Shown here: in pieces, positions 38,101 to 49,298 of the stretch
How positions within the stretch are numbered: position 1 is the first letter of the stretch
Layout of the letters: every line of letters starts with the position of its first letter
Source: Rhodobacterales bacterium
GTDB lineage: Bacteria; Pseudomonadota; Alphaproteobacteria; Caulobacterales; Hyphomonadaceae
Direction of reading: 5' to 3'
DNA: 64,000 nucleotides
NCBI GenBank assembly: GCA_014763715.1
Contig: JACXUV010000004.1
Span: forward strand, 1-64,000
Notes under the pieces: model-generated
What the model saw: only the letters and a program-made list of their open reading frames with translations
Database searches by the model: none
Told to the model about the DNA's origin: nothing
Made by a program: the position numbers and the translations under genes

Positions 38101-39389
38101 GCCTCAGTATCTACAATGCCCGTCTGTTGGACCCGGCAACCGGCCTCGATGAAGTTGGCGCGATCTTTGTGGATCGCGGCAAGATCAGGGAAGTTTCAAA
38201 GGGCCAGACCAAGCCCCATGCCGACGCGAAAGTCTCCATGGACGCGGGCAGCCTATGCCTTGCACCTGGCCTGGTGGACCTGCGCGTCAAAACCGGAGAG
38301 CCTGGCGACGAGCAGAAGGAAACGCTGGCCACGGCGTCCCGGTCAGCGGTTGCTGGCGGCATAACCAGCTTCGTCGTCATGCCGGATACGCGTCCGGTCA
38401 TCGATGACGTAGCGCTTGTCCGCTTCATCGCCGACCGCGCCAAGGCAAGTGCCGCAGCACGGATCTACCCGGCTGGCGCGCTGACGACAGGCCTCAAGGG
38501 CGAGGCGATGGCCGAGATTGGCCTGATGTCAAAGGCAGGCGCGGTTGCCTTCTCGAATGGCGACTTGCCGGTTGCCAATGCCTCGATCCTGAAACGCGCG
38601 ATGGCGTATGCCGCAAGCCTCGGCGCGACGATTATTTCCAGGCCCGACGAACGCACACTCGCAGGATCAGGCGCCATGAACTCTGGCGAACTTGCCGGAC
38701 GTATGGGGCTGTCCGGAATTCCCGTCGAGGCTGAATGGATCGGAGCCATGCGTGATACGGCACTTGCCGAAGCGACCGGCTGCACGCTCATTCTCGATCA
38801 GGTGTCCACACCACGCACGATTGCCATTGCTCAGGCCGCCCGCGGGCGCGGCGCAAAGGTCTTCACGACTGCAGCGGCACACAGCTTCTTCTTCAATGAG
38901 CGCGATGTCGGTGACTACCTCACTTACTGCAAGGTCAATCCGCCGTTCCGGAGCGAAGAGACCCGCCTTGGTCTCATTGACGCGCTGAAGCGTGGCGAGA
39001 TCGATGCCGTCGTCTCCGCACACGACCCTCAGCCGCCGGAAGAAAAGCGCCTTCCCTTTGGCGAAGCGGCCTTTGGCGCGGCCGGGCTTGAGACTGTCCT
39101 GCCGGCCATGCTGAGCCTCGTCCATGATGGCCCGCTCAGCCTGCTCGAGGCGCTCGCCCCGATCACTTGCCGTCCTGCTGACATGCTGGGCCTCCCGCAA
39201 GGCCGCCTTGCCGCAAATACACCAGCAGACCTGATCCTGTTCGATCCGGGCAAGCCCTGGCTCTGTGAACGCGAGCATCTGCGGTCGCGGTCGACCAATT
39301 CCCCCTTCGACGGGCGTCGGCTGCAAGGCCGGGTATTGCGCACTTTTGTTGGCGGCGAAGAAGTCTTCACGCACGAAAGCATCGCCTGA
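38097..39389 (+). CDS. pyrC': Dihydroorotase-like protein PyrC', predicted catalytically inactive
   Basis: 430-residue amidohydrolase-fold protein of the dihydroorotase family. Active enzymes carry D-x-H-x-H-x-R after PGxxD for the metal pair and substrate; here the segment is [10 protein letters not shown] (61-70), so both histidines and the arginine are replaced. The later metal-site region reads VVSAHDPQP instead of the usual TDHAPH. In Pseudomonas-type ATCase, such a dead PyrC' is a structural subunit needed by PyrB, and its gene overlaps pyrB by four bases, exactly as here. A separate active pyrC would be needed elsewhere in the genome. Confidence 0.88.
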   Translation: MSLSIYNARLLDPATGLDEVGAIFVDRGKIREVSKGQTKPHADAKVSMDAGSLCLAPGLVDLRVKTGEPGDEQKETLATASRSAVAGGITSFVVMPDTRPVIDDVALVRFIADRAKASAAARIYPAGALTTGLKGEAMAEIGLMSKAGAVAFSNGDLPVANASILKRAMAYAASLGATIISRPDERTLAGSGAMNSGELAGRMGLSGIPVEAEWIGAMRDTALAEATGCTLILDQVSTPRTIAIAQAARGRGAKVFTTAAAHSFFFNERDVGDYLTYCKVNPPFRSEETRLGLIDALKRGEIDAVVSAHDPQPPEEKRLPFGEAAFGAAGLETVLPAMLSLVHDGPLSLLEALAPITCRPADMLGLPQGRLAANTPADLILFDPGKPWLCEREHLRSRSTNSPFDGRRLQGRVLRTFVGGEEVFTHESIA

Positions 39390-39448
39390 GAAGGCTTGCC
39401 CCGATCCCTATCCATGCCTACCACTTAGGCGCGATTCTGGAGTAAGGC

Positions 39449-40081
39449 ATGGCCGCGTATCTCGTTTTTCCACTTGCTGCAGTGATTGGCTATCTGGCCG
39501 GATCCATTCCGTTCGGCCTGTTGCTGACCCGGATGGCCGGGCTGGGCGATATCCGCGAGATCGGATCCGGTAATATCGGCGCGACCAATGTGCTGCGGAC
39601 AGGCAGAAAGGACCTCGCCCTGGCAACCCTGCTGCTCGACAGTTTCAAGGCGGGCCTGGCCGCCCTGGCCTTTGGCGCGATTGGAGGACGCGAGATGGGC
39701 CTCGTGGCCGGCATGGCCGCCTTTGTCGGGCATTGTTATCCGGTCTGGTTGGGCTTCAAGGGCGGTAAGGGCATTGCGACATTTGCAGGCCTATTGCCTT
39801 TTGTCTCCCTACCCGCCTTCGCGGTCGCCGCATCCATCTGGCTGCTTGTTTTCGCAATCAGCCGCATCTCTTCACTCGCCGCCCTGACCGCCGCCGCGCT
39901 TGTCGCCCCAGGTACGTGGTTCGTCGAAACCCTGATGCACCAGCAGCATAACTGGTTCATCCTTAGCGGCCTGGCAGCATTGTCCGCCTTCGTCTTTTGG
40001 ACACACCGGGCCAATCTCAGCCGCCTGCTCAAAGGAACTGAACCCCGTTTCGGCGCCTCCAAGGCGAAACCCGGCGCATGA
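39449..40081 (+). CDS. plsY: Glycerol-3-phosphate acyltransferase PlsY
   Basis: Inner-membrane enzyme that transfers acyl from acyl-phosphate to glycerol 3-phosphate, the first step of phospholipid synthesis. 210 residues, five predicted helices. The three family motifs are clear: GSIPFGLLL, GSGNIGATNVLRTGRK, and the glycine-rich FKGGKGIAT after GHCYPVW. Overlaps dprA by four bases (ATGA). Confidence 0.95.
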   Translation: MAAYLVFPLAAVIGYLAGSIPFGLLLTRMAGLGDIREIGSGNIGATNVLRTGRKDLALATLLLDSFKAGLAALAFGAIGGREMGLVAGMAAFVGHCYPVWLGFKGGKGIATFAGLLPFVSLPAFAVAASIWLLVFAISRISSLAALTAAALVAPGTWFVETLMHQQHNWFILSGLAALSAFVFWTHRANLSRLLKGTEPRFGASKAKPGA

Positions 40082-41175
40082 TTTCAGAGACAGAACGGCT
40101 CAACTGGATTCGTCTCGCCAGAACACACGGCATAGGCCCCGTCAGTTTCTTTCAACTGCTCCGCCGGTTCGGCTCAGCCGGGGCCGCTCTTGAAGCTCTC
40201 CCTGAACTCTCCAACCGCTCCCGCAGCAGCCGGCGTCTGCAACCGCCAGCCCCAGAGGAAGTGGAACAGGAACTGAAAGCCGTTGAGCGATACGGCGCTC
40301 GTATCGTTTTGAGTTCAGAACCGGATTATCCGCCCCTTCTGACAAATCTTGAACCGCCGCCCCCTCTTCTGACCCTGCTCGGCAAGGCAGAGCTTGCAAC
40401 CCGTCCGACTGTCGCCCTCGTAGGCGCGCGAAATGCCTCTGCAGCTGGGCGCAAAATTGCGCGGGACATGGCGGCAGAGCTTGGGCGCAACGGCTTCACC
40501 ATTGTTTCAGGGCTTGCGCTCGGGATCGATGGAGAGGCCCATGCTGCCAGCCTCCAGACCGGTACCGTGGCCGTTCTTGGCGGCGCTATCGATCACGTCT
40601 ACCCGCCTCAGCACCAGCGCCTTTATGCAGAGATTGCCGCTTCAGGCCTGATCGTGTCTGAGAGCCCTTTCGGATACCGCGCCAAGGCGCAGGATTTTCC
40701 CCGCCGCAATCGTATCATCACCGGCATGTCCATTGGGGTCGTCGTGGTTGAGGCCGCCGAACGTTCCGGCTCCTTGATATCGGCCCGCGTTGCAGGGGAA
40801 CAAGGGCGTGAAGTCATGGCCGTTCCTGGCTCCCCCCTAGATCCACGCGCAGCCGGGACAAACAGCCTTCTGCACCAGGGCGCCACTCTGGTTCGCCATG
40901 CAGATGACGTTATGGAAATCCTGACAAGCCTCGATCGTCGTCAGGTGTCAGCGCCGCCACCCCGCCCGTTTGAGTATGCCGCCGAAGCCAGCGAACCTGA
41001 TGATTCGGAAATCGAGAGGGTTCTCTCCGCTCTCTCCCCACATCCGATGCCAATCGATGAGATCGCACGCGCCAGCAGCCTGCCGGCAGCGCGGTGCGCG
41101 GCGGTCTTGCTGGAGCTTGAGATAGCCGGTGAAGCACAGACTTTGCCGGGCGGTCTTGCCGTAAAGGCATTCTGA
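40078..41175 (+). CDS. dprA: DNA-processing protein DprA
   Basis: Loads RecA onto incoming single-stranded DNA during natural transformation. The 365-residue protein has an N-terminal SAM-like region (about 1-65), the Rossmann core with ALVGARNASAAGRKIA, IVSGLALGIDGEAH and FPRRNRIITGMS, and a C-terminal winged helix (about 305-365). Typically followed by topA in alphaproteobacteria, but here a 168-base gap and then lptD follow, the second half of the matched gene-order break. Confidence 0.95.
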   Translation: MISETERLNWIRLARTHGIGPVSFFQLLRRFGSAGAALEALPELSNRSRSSRRLQPPAPEEVEQELKAVERYGARIVLSSEPDYPPLLTNLEPPPPLLTLLGKAELATRPTVALVGARNASAAGRKIARDMAAELGRNGFTIVSGLALGIDGEAHAASLQTGTVAVLGGAIDHVYPPQHQRLYAEIAASGLIVSESPFGYRAKAQDFPRRNRIITGMSIGVVVVEAAERSGSLISARVAGEQGREVMAVPGSPLDPRAAGTNSLLHQGATLVRHADDVMEILTSLDRRQVSAPPPRPFEYAAEASEPDDSEIERVLSALSPHPMPIDEIARASSLPAARCAAVLLELEIAGEAQTLPGGLAVKAF

Positions 41176-41343
41176 AGCATTATTCTGCTGTGGCCATGCT
41201 GCACCGGGCTGGTGATGAAAGTTCAGACATCCGCGCTCGGTGGCTGGACGATACCGGGGACAGCCTCTAAGCCTCGGAAACCGAGACAGAATTCCGTAAT
41301 CCGCAGCTATAGTGCTGCCGGGGTAAAACCGAGGTAGCCCGAT

Positions 41344-43533
41344 TTGGCCAACTGGTATCACTACGCCGCCGCTCTGGCTCTTGCAGCCACGCCCTCTTTG
41401 GGGGCGATGGCGCAGGAAGACAGCCAGGCACCTGATACCAGTACCCCTTCCGAGCAAGTGGTGCTTGAGGCGGATTATGTTTACGAATTGCGTGAAGAGA
41501 ACTCGATCGTTGCGGAAGGCAATGTTGAAGCCCTGTACGATGGGCGGATCCTGCGCGCAGATCGGCTGATCTACAACCGGACTACCGAGCGTGTCCGGGC
41601 ATCTGGCAATGTCGTGATTATCGACACGGATGGTACCCAGCAGTTCTCCGACGAAGTCGAAGTCGGCTCAAACCTGTCAGACGGTTACGCCATCGGCTAC
41701 TCGGCCCGCCTTCAAGATGGCTCCACCATTGTTGCGAACTCTGCCATCCGTCAGACGGATGGCATCAATGCCATGGATCAGGTCATCTATACGGCCTGCC
41801 CGATTTGCGAAGCGAAGGGCGGAACGCCGACCTGGTCCCTGCGTGCCCGCCGCGCTGTTCTGGACCAGGAAACCCAGATGATTTCCTACCGGGACGCTGT
41901 TCTGGAAGTCCTTGGCATTCCGGTTTTCTATTTTCCCTATCTCGCCCACCCGGATCCGACTTCTGACCGCCGCTCCGGCCTGCTGATTCCGTCAGCCGGC
42001 TTTTCTTCCAAGTTGGGGGCATTCTACCAGCAGCCATACTATTGGGCGCTCTCGGACTCGTCAGACCTGACCATCTCCCCGATGCTGTCAGAGAACGTCA
42101 ATCCGATGCTCGAGCTGGATTATCGCAAGCGTTTCTACTCCGGCTCCATCAACCTCAATACCAGCATTACCCGCGAAAAGGACTTCGACAGCGACGGGAT
42201 CAAGTTCGGCGAAGAGAAATGGCGCGGACACCTCTATGGCAGTGGCCGTTTTGCCCTGACAAGTGAGTGGCAGTGGGGCTTTGGTGTCGAGACCCAGACC
42301 GATGATCTCTATGACCGCCGATACGACATTGACGGACAAGGCCAAAAGCGCGGCCTCTATCAAAGTCAGCCGCGCCGCCTGCTCTCACAGCTTTACGCCG
42401 TTGGACAAGGTGACAGCTATTACACCGATATAGCCCTTCTATCCCTACAGGGGCTTCGGGCCAAGGATACGGACGGCAGCCTGCCGACGGTTACACCGTT
42501 GATGTTCAGTGAAAAATACTGGGACTTCGGCAAATACGGCTTCGCCAGCGTAAATGCGTCTACAGCAATCATCAGCCGCGATGTCGGAGAAGACAGCCAA
42601 CGTGTCACAGTCGGTGCCGATTGGTCGACTTACAAGATCCTTCCCGGCGGCTTCACATTCGAACCCTTCGCCGAACTGCGCGGTGACTATTACAATCTCG
42701 ATGAAACTCAGTCTGGCGAAGACAATGTCTCCCGTGTCGTCGGCAATGCCGGAACGCGTATCGCCTATCCAATGATCCGCCCCGGCAAGACAGTCGACAT
42801 CATGCTCGAACCGGAAGTCATGGCGGCGTGGGGAACATCGAACTCAAACGACCCCGCGCTACCTAATGAAGACGCACTGCTCTTCGAAATGGACGAAACA
42901 GTCCTGTTCGATGCGAACAGCGTTGCTGGCTACGACCTTTTTGAAGGTGATGGCAAGATATCGGCCGGCCTGACGGCACGCGCGGTCTGGAAAGAAGGCC
43001 CCGAACTATCAGCCACTTTTGGCCGCCGCTGGCGGTCGCGCTCAGATGATACGTTTGACACGGTCTCAAACATTGACGGCACAACATCAGACTGGGTGGC
43101 CGCAGCAACCGCAGATTTCGGTAGCCCCCTGCGTATCGACACGCGGGTACGCCTCGACGATGAAGGCTTGGAGCTGAACCGGATTGATGCACGGGTGACA
43201 ACAAGCACCAGCCGTTTCCGCGCGTCCGGACAATATTACAAAGTCAGCGACCGGCTGAATTCATCCGGAACCGAGGATGAAGGCATTTTCCTGAATGGCG
43301 AGTTCCGCGTGACTAAAAACTACTCGCTTCTGTTTGGCCAGCTGCGCGACATTGCCGATAACCGTAACGCCAGGAAACAGATCGGAATCGCCTATGAAGA
43401 CGATTGTTCGCGTCTGGAACTGGTTTATAGCCGGTCGGAACTGAGAGACCGCACACAGGGCCCTTCCGAGAACATCCAGATTCGTTTCTCGCTTAAAACG
43501 CTGGGTCAGTTTGGCTCGAGCCAATTCGATTGA
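41344..43533 (+). CDS. lptD: LPS-assembly protein LptD
   Basis: Outer-membrane translocon that inserts LPS into the outer leaflet. The 729-residue protein begins with a signal peptide (cleavage predicted after AMA, about residue 23), a short OstA/LptA-like jellyroll (about 38-150, ending with CPIC), and a large C-terminal beta barrel. The CPIC pair and a cysteine near the C terminus (DDCSRLEL) could form the disulphides the family needs. The start codon is TTG, with GAGG about 10 bases upstream. surA, pdxA and rsmA follow in the usual order. Confidence 0.92.
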   Translation: MANWYHYAAALALAATPSLGAMAQEDSQAPDTSTPSEQVVLEADYVYELREENSIVAEGNVEALYDGRILRADRLIYNRTTERVRASGNVVIIDTDGTQQFSDEVEVGSNLSDGYAIGYSARLQDGSTIVANSAIRQTDGINAMDQVIYTACPICEAKGGTPTWSLRARRAVLDQETQMISYRDAVLEVLGIPVFYFPYLAHPDPTSDRRSGLLIPSAGFSSKLGAFYQQPYYWALSDSSDLTISPMLSENVNPMLELDYRKRFYSGSINLNTSITREKDFDSDGIKFGEEKWRGHLYGSGRFALTSEWQWGFGVETQTDDLYDRRYDIDGQGQKRGLYQSQPRRLLSQLYAVGQGDSYYTDIALLSLQGLRAKDTDGSLPTVTPLMFSEKYWDFGKYGFASVNASTAIISRDVGEDSQRVTVGADWSTYKILPGGFTFEPFAELRGDYYNLDETQSGEDNVSRVVGNAGTRIAYPMIRPGKTVDIMLEPEVMAAWGTSNSNDPALPNEDALLFEMDETVLFDANSVAGYDLFEGDGKISAGLTARAVWKEGPELSATFGRRWRSRSDDTFDTVSNIDGTTSDWVAAATADFGSPLRIDTRVRLDDEGLELNRIDARVTTSTSRFRASGQYYKVSDRLNSSGTEDEGIFLNGEFRVTKNYSLLFGQLRDIADNRNARKQIGIAYEDDCSRLELVYSRSELRDRTQGPSENIQIRFSLKTLGQFGSSQFD

Positions 43534-43685
43534 TTCGTCCCGGTTGCCCCGAAAACGCCGTGAATACTAAATATCCGTAAGATATCAGGGCCGACTGCGG
43601 GCCTGCGTTGCGCATGGCCGCTGGATTAGTATGGTCAACTCGGATACCTGCCTGATGGTTCACAGGCACGAATTGGAGACCTTGG

Positions 43686-44930
43686 ATGGTTCGCAAACTC
43701 ATCGCCGCCACAGCACTTCTGGCCCTGCCCTTTGCCGGATCTGCCTACGCGCAGGACTCCACAACGAATGGCAGCCTCACGCTGGAAGCCGTTGCAGCCG
43801 TCGTTAACGACCAGCCGATCTCCTTCACCGATGTGCGCGCCCGGGCCCGCATGCTGCTGCTCAGCCTCGGTGGCCAGCAACCGACCCAGGAACAGGTGCA
43901 GCAAATCACTGGCCAGGCGTTGGAGCAGCTGATTGATGAGCGCTTGCAGCTGGAAAAAGCCGCAGAATTTGACCTGACAATCAGCAAGGAAGAAATTGAC
44001 GGTGCCGTCGAGAACATGGCGTCACAGTCCGGCATGACGGGTGCGGATCTGAAATCGCAGCTGCTGGCTGCTGGTATCGATCCCTCCAGCCTTGAAGAGC
44101 AAATGCGCGCAGAGCTGGCCTGGAACCACGTCATGAGCGGGCTTTATGGCTCACGTATCCGGATTTCCGACAACCAGGTTGATGACCAGATCGAGCAGCT
44201 ACGCGCGGCCGCGAAGAAAACCCAATACCGGATTTCAGAAATCTTCCTTTTTGCGCCCGATCCGGAAACCCGGGCACAGGCTGAAGAAGCAGCGCACTCC
44301 ATCATCGAACAGCTGAAAGCTGGCGCTGACTTTCGTGTAGCAGCTCAACGCCTCTCCTCCGCTCCGACCTCAGCAACCGGGGGCGATATGGGATGGGTTT
44401 CAACGTCTGACCTCTCTCCAGACCTCGCCCCCGCCATTGAAGCAGCAGCAGGCCCGGGCCTGCTGGACCCGATTGTGGTCGAGAACGGCGTCTACATCCT
44501 CTACATCCAGAACAAGCGGGAACCGGCAGAAGCCACCACCAAGGTCGACCTGATCCGCCTGATCACGCGCGATGCCACAGATGAGCATCTGAAAGCGGCG
44601 ATGGAAAAGATCAAATCCTGCGATGACGTGCAAAGCGTTGCCAATACGACGCCCGGTCTGCGCGCTCAGCCGCTGGAAGACATCAATGTCGACGAGCTCG
44701 GACCAGAAGGAAAATCAATGGTCGAGAATGCCGAGATTGGACAACCAACCGATATCTTCGCTGTCAGTGGTGGTCTCGGCACCATGTATGTCTGCCGCCG
44801 TGAAGAAGGTGCGGAAGCGCTACCGTCACGGGATGACCTCAAAAGTAGCCTCAAGGGGCGCGAGCTGAGCATGATTTCGGAACGCGAGCTGCGCAACCTG
44901 CGCCGCGACGCAACGATTATCTACCGCTAA
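43686..44930 (+). CDS. surA: SurA-like periplasmic chaperone and peptidyl-prolyl isomerase
   Basis: Escorts outer-membrane barrels such as LptD through the periplasm. 414 residues: signal peptide ending SAYA, an N-terminal helical chaperone domain (VVNDQPISFTDV, EQLIDERLQLEKA), then a parvulin domain with TQYRISEIFLFA and GGDMGWVSTSDLSPDL (about 175-275), and a weaker second parvulin-like part. GGAG lies 7 bases before the ATG. The 152-base gap after lptD may hold a separate promoter. Confidence 0.9.
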   Translation: MVRKLIAATALLALPFAGSAYAQDSTTNGSLTLEAVAAVVNDQPISFTDVRARARMLLLSLGGQQPTQEQVQQITGQALEQLIDERLQLEKAAEFDLTISKEEIDGAVENMASQSGMTGADLKSQLLAAGIDPSSLEEQMRAELAWNHVMSGLYGSRIRISDNQVDDQIEQLRAAAKKTQYRISEIFLFAPDPETRAQAEEAAHSIIEQLKAGADFRVAAQRLSSAPTSATGGDMGWVSTSDLSPDLAPAIEAAAGPGLLDPIVVENGVYILYIQNKREPAEATTKVDLIRLITRDATDEHLKAAMEKIKSCDDVQSVANTTPGLRAQPLEDINVDELGPEGKSMVENAEIGQPTDIFAVSGGLGTMYVCRREEGAEALPSRDDLKSSLKGRELSMISERELRNLRRDATIIYR

Positions 44931-44968
44931 GGCTTGCGTGCGGGCACTTTTGGCGCGACATCCCGCTC

Positions 44969-45973
44969 GTGAGCGAGCCAATGCCTCTTCCCCTTGTCCT
45001 TTCCATGGGCGACCCTGCCGGGGTGGGCCCTGCCATTACGGCTACCGCCTGGAAGGCCCTCAAGGGCGATCTTTCGCACGCTTTTTATGTGATTGGGACC
45101 CCGGAACTTTACGCCGGATATTGCCCGATACAGGTCATCTCCGCCCCAGACGAGACGGCGGCCGTATTCAACACGGCCCTTCCTGTTCTGCCAGTTGGCG
45201 CACTGCCTCCTATTACACCCGGACAGCCTGATCCGAATGCAGCGACCGCAATCATTGCCGCCATCGAAACAGGGGTGGCGCATGTCCGCGCCGGAATGGC
45301 CGCCGGGCTCGTCACGAACCCGATCAACAAGGCCCTACTCTACCGTGCGGGCTTCAAACACCCAGGCCACACGGAATTCATCGCCGAACTATGCCGTCCG
45401 CAGGGGGATGAAGCGCTTCGCCCTGTCATGATGCTGACGGGTGGTGGCTTACGCGTTGCCCTGGCGACCATTCACCAGGCGCTTGCGACGGTGCCCGAAA
45501 GCCTGACACAGGAAGGCCTGATCGAACTGGGTACGATTGTCCATGAAGCCCTGAAATCTGATTTCGCCATTGCTTCACCACACATTGCCTTCACGGGCCT
45601 CAACCCGCATGCAGGCGAAGGCGGCGCACTGGGGCGTGAAGAGATCGACACGATCAACCCTGCCGCCGCAGTACTCCGCTCACGGAACATAGACATTACA
45701 GATGCCCGTCCAGCTGATACCGTATTCGCGGAAGCCCTTTCAGGGGCTTATGATGCCGTCATCGCGATGACGCATGATCAGGGACTGATCCCAGTCAAGA
45801 CGCTGGACTTCTGGGGCGGGGTCAATATGACACTCGGCCTGCCCATCGTCCGCACAAGTCCAGATCACGGCACAGGTTATGACGCGGCAGCCGCAGGCAC
45901 CGCGCGCCCCGACAGCTTGATCGCCGCCATACGGTCGGCGGCCATGGTCGCAAAAAACAGGCAAACAATATGA
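44969..45973 (+). CDS. pdxA: 4-hydroxythreonine-4-phosphate dehydrogenase
   Basis: Oxidises 4-phosphohydroxy-L-threonine in pyridoxal phosphate synthesis. The 334-residue protein has LSMGDPAGVGPAI at the start, VTNPINKALLYRAGF, and metal-binding histidines in HPGHTEFIAE and MTHDQGLIPVKTLDF. The start is GTG at 44969 or ATG at 44981. Its stop overlaps rsmA (ATGA). The run surA-pdxA-rsmA is conserved across proteobacteria. Confidence 0.96.
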   Translation: MSEPMPLPLVLSMGDPAGVGPAITATAWKALKGDLSHAFYVIGTPELYAGYCPIQVISAPDETAAVFNTALPVLPVGALPPITPGQPDPNAATAIIAAIETGVAHVRAGMAAGLVTNPINKALLYRAGFKHPGHTEFIAELCRPQGDEALRPVMMLTGGGLRVALATIHQALATVPESLTQEGLIELGTIVHEALKSDFAIASPHIAFTGLNPHAGEGGALGREEIDTINPAAAVLRSRNIDITDARPADTVFAEALSGAYDAVIAMTHDQGLIPVKTLDFWGGVNMTLGLPIVRTSPDHGTGYDAAAAGTARPDSLIAAIRSAAMVAKNRQTI

Positions 45974-46806
45974 GCGATCAGAACGATCCCGAACTGACAC
46001 AGGCTCCCGCGCGCAAAGCGCTGGGCCAGCATTTCCTTTTCGATCCCAGCATCCTTCACCGGGCCGCAACCGCTGCAGGCGCGCTGGAAGGGCGTACAGT
46101 CATCGAGGTCGGCCCCGGCCCCGGCGGGCTTACACGTGCCATCCTGAAGGAAGGCGCTGCCAAGCTGATCGCAGTCGAAACCGACCCGCGCTTTGCCACG
46201 GCCCTGCAGGAATGGCCAGAAGCCCAAGACGGGCGGCTCATGGTCATCGAAAAAGACGCCCGCAAGGTGAAGTGGGAAAAGCTTCTCTCGGAAGCGGGCG
46301 CAGAAACGCCCGCCATGATCATTGCCAACCTGCCCTACAATGTCGGCACGGTTCTGCTGATTGACTGGCTGAAAGCCGGCTCATGGCGCGGGGAAATGGC
46401 GCTGATGTTCCAGAAAGAAGTTGCCCAGCGGATTTGCGCCGCTCCGGGAACGGAACATTATGGGCGCCTGGCCGTACTCGCACATGCCGTCACCCGCCCG
46501 CACATCGCATTTACGCTTCCGCCCGGCGCCTTCAAGCCGCCGCCGAAGGTGGACAGCGCCGTGGCCGTACTGGAGCCCTTGCCGGAAGGCGAACGCTTCC
46601 CTCATCTGGATAAGCTGGAACAGGTTGCTGGCGCGGCATTCGGTCAACGCCGGAAGATGCTGCGGGCTGCTCTCAAGCCATTTGCCAAAAAGCATGGCCT
46701 GAAAGCGGATGAATGGCTGAAGGACCTGGGAATAGATCCAACTGCCCGCGCGGAGACCCTGACTCAGGAAGAGTTCCAGCGCATGGCCTCTTCACTGGTC
46801 AAATAG
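45970..46806 (+). CDS. rsmA: 16S rRNA (adenine1518-N6/adenine1519-N6)-dimethyltransferase
   Basis: Dimethylates two adenosines near the 3' end of 16S rRNA late in 30S assembly. 278 residues with KALGQHFLFDPSIL near the start, the SAM-binding GPGPGGLTRAIL around 43-54, and the catalytic NLPYNVGTVLL. A family C-terminal domain follows from about 200. Coupled to pdxA by a four-base overlap and converging on katG. Confidence 0.97.
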   Translation: MSDQNDPELTQAPARKALGQHFLFDPSILHRAATAAGALEGRTVIEVGPGPGGLTRAILKEGAAKLIAVETDPRFATALQEWPEAQDGRLMVIEKDARKVKWEKLLSEAGAETPAMIIANLPYNVGTVLLIDWLKAGSWRGEMALMFQKEVAQRICAAPGTEHYGRLAVLAHAVTRPHIAFTLPPGAFKPPPKVDSAVAVLEPLPEGERFPHLDKLEQVAGAAFGQRRKMLRAALKPFAKKHGLKADEWLKDLGIDPTARAETLTQEEFQRMASSLVK

Positions 46807-46810
46807 CACG

Positions 46811-46847
46811 CAAAAAAGAAACGGCGTTCCGGGTTCCCGAAACGCCG
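46811..46847 (-). terminator. Intrinsic terminator of katG
   Basis: Inverted repeat of 12 bases per arm (46822-46833 and 46836-46847) with one mismatch. On the minus strand it is followed by a long U tract (TTTCTTTTTTG). On the plus strand the hairpin lacks a good T run, though it lies just after rsmA. Confidence 0.75.
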
Positions 46848-46868
46848 CTTCTGTAATGAGACAATCGA

Positions 46869-49289
<2,421 letters not shown>

Positions 49290-49298
49290 TCATCAAGG

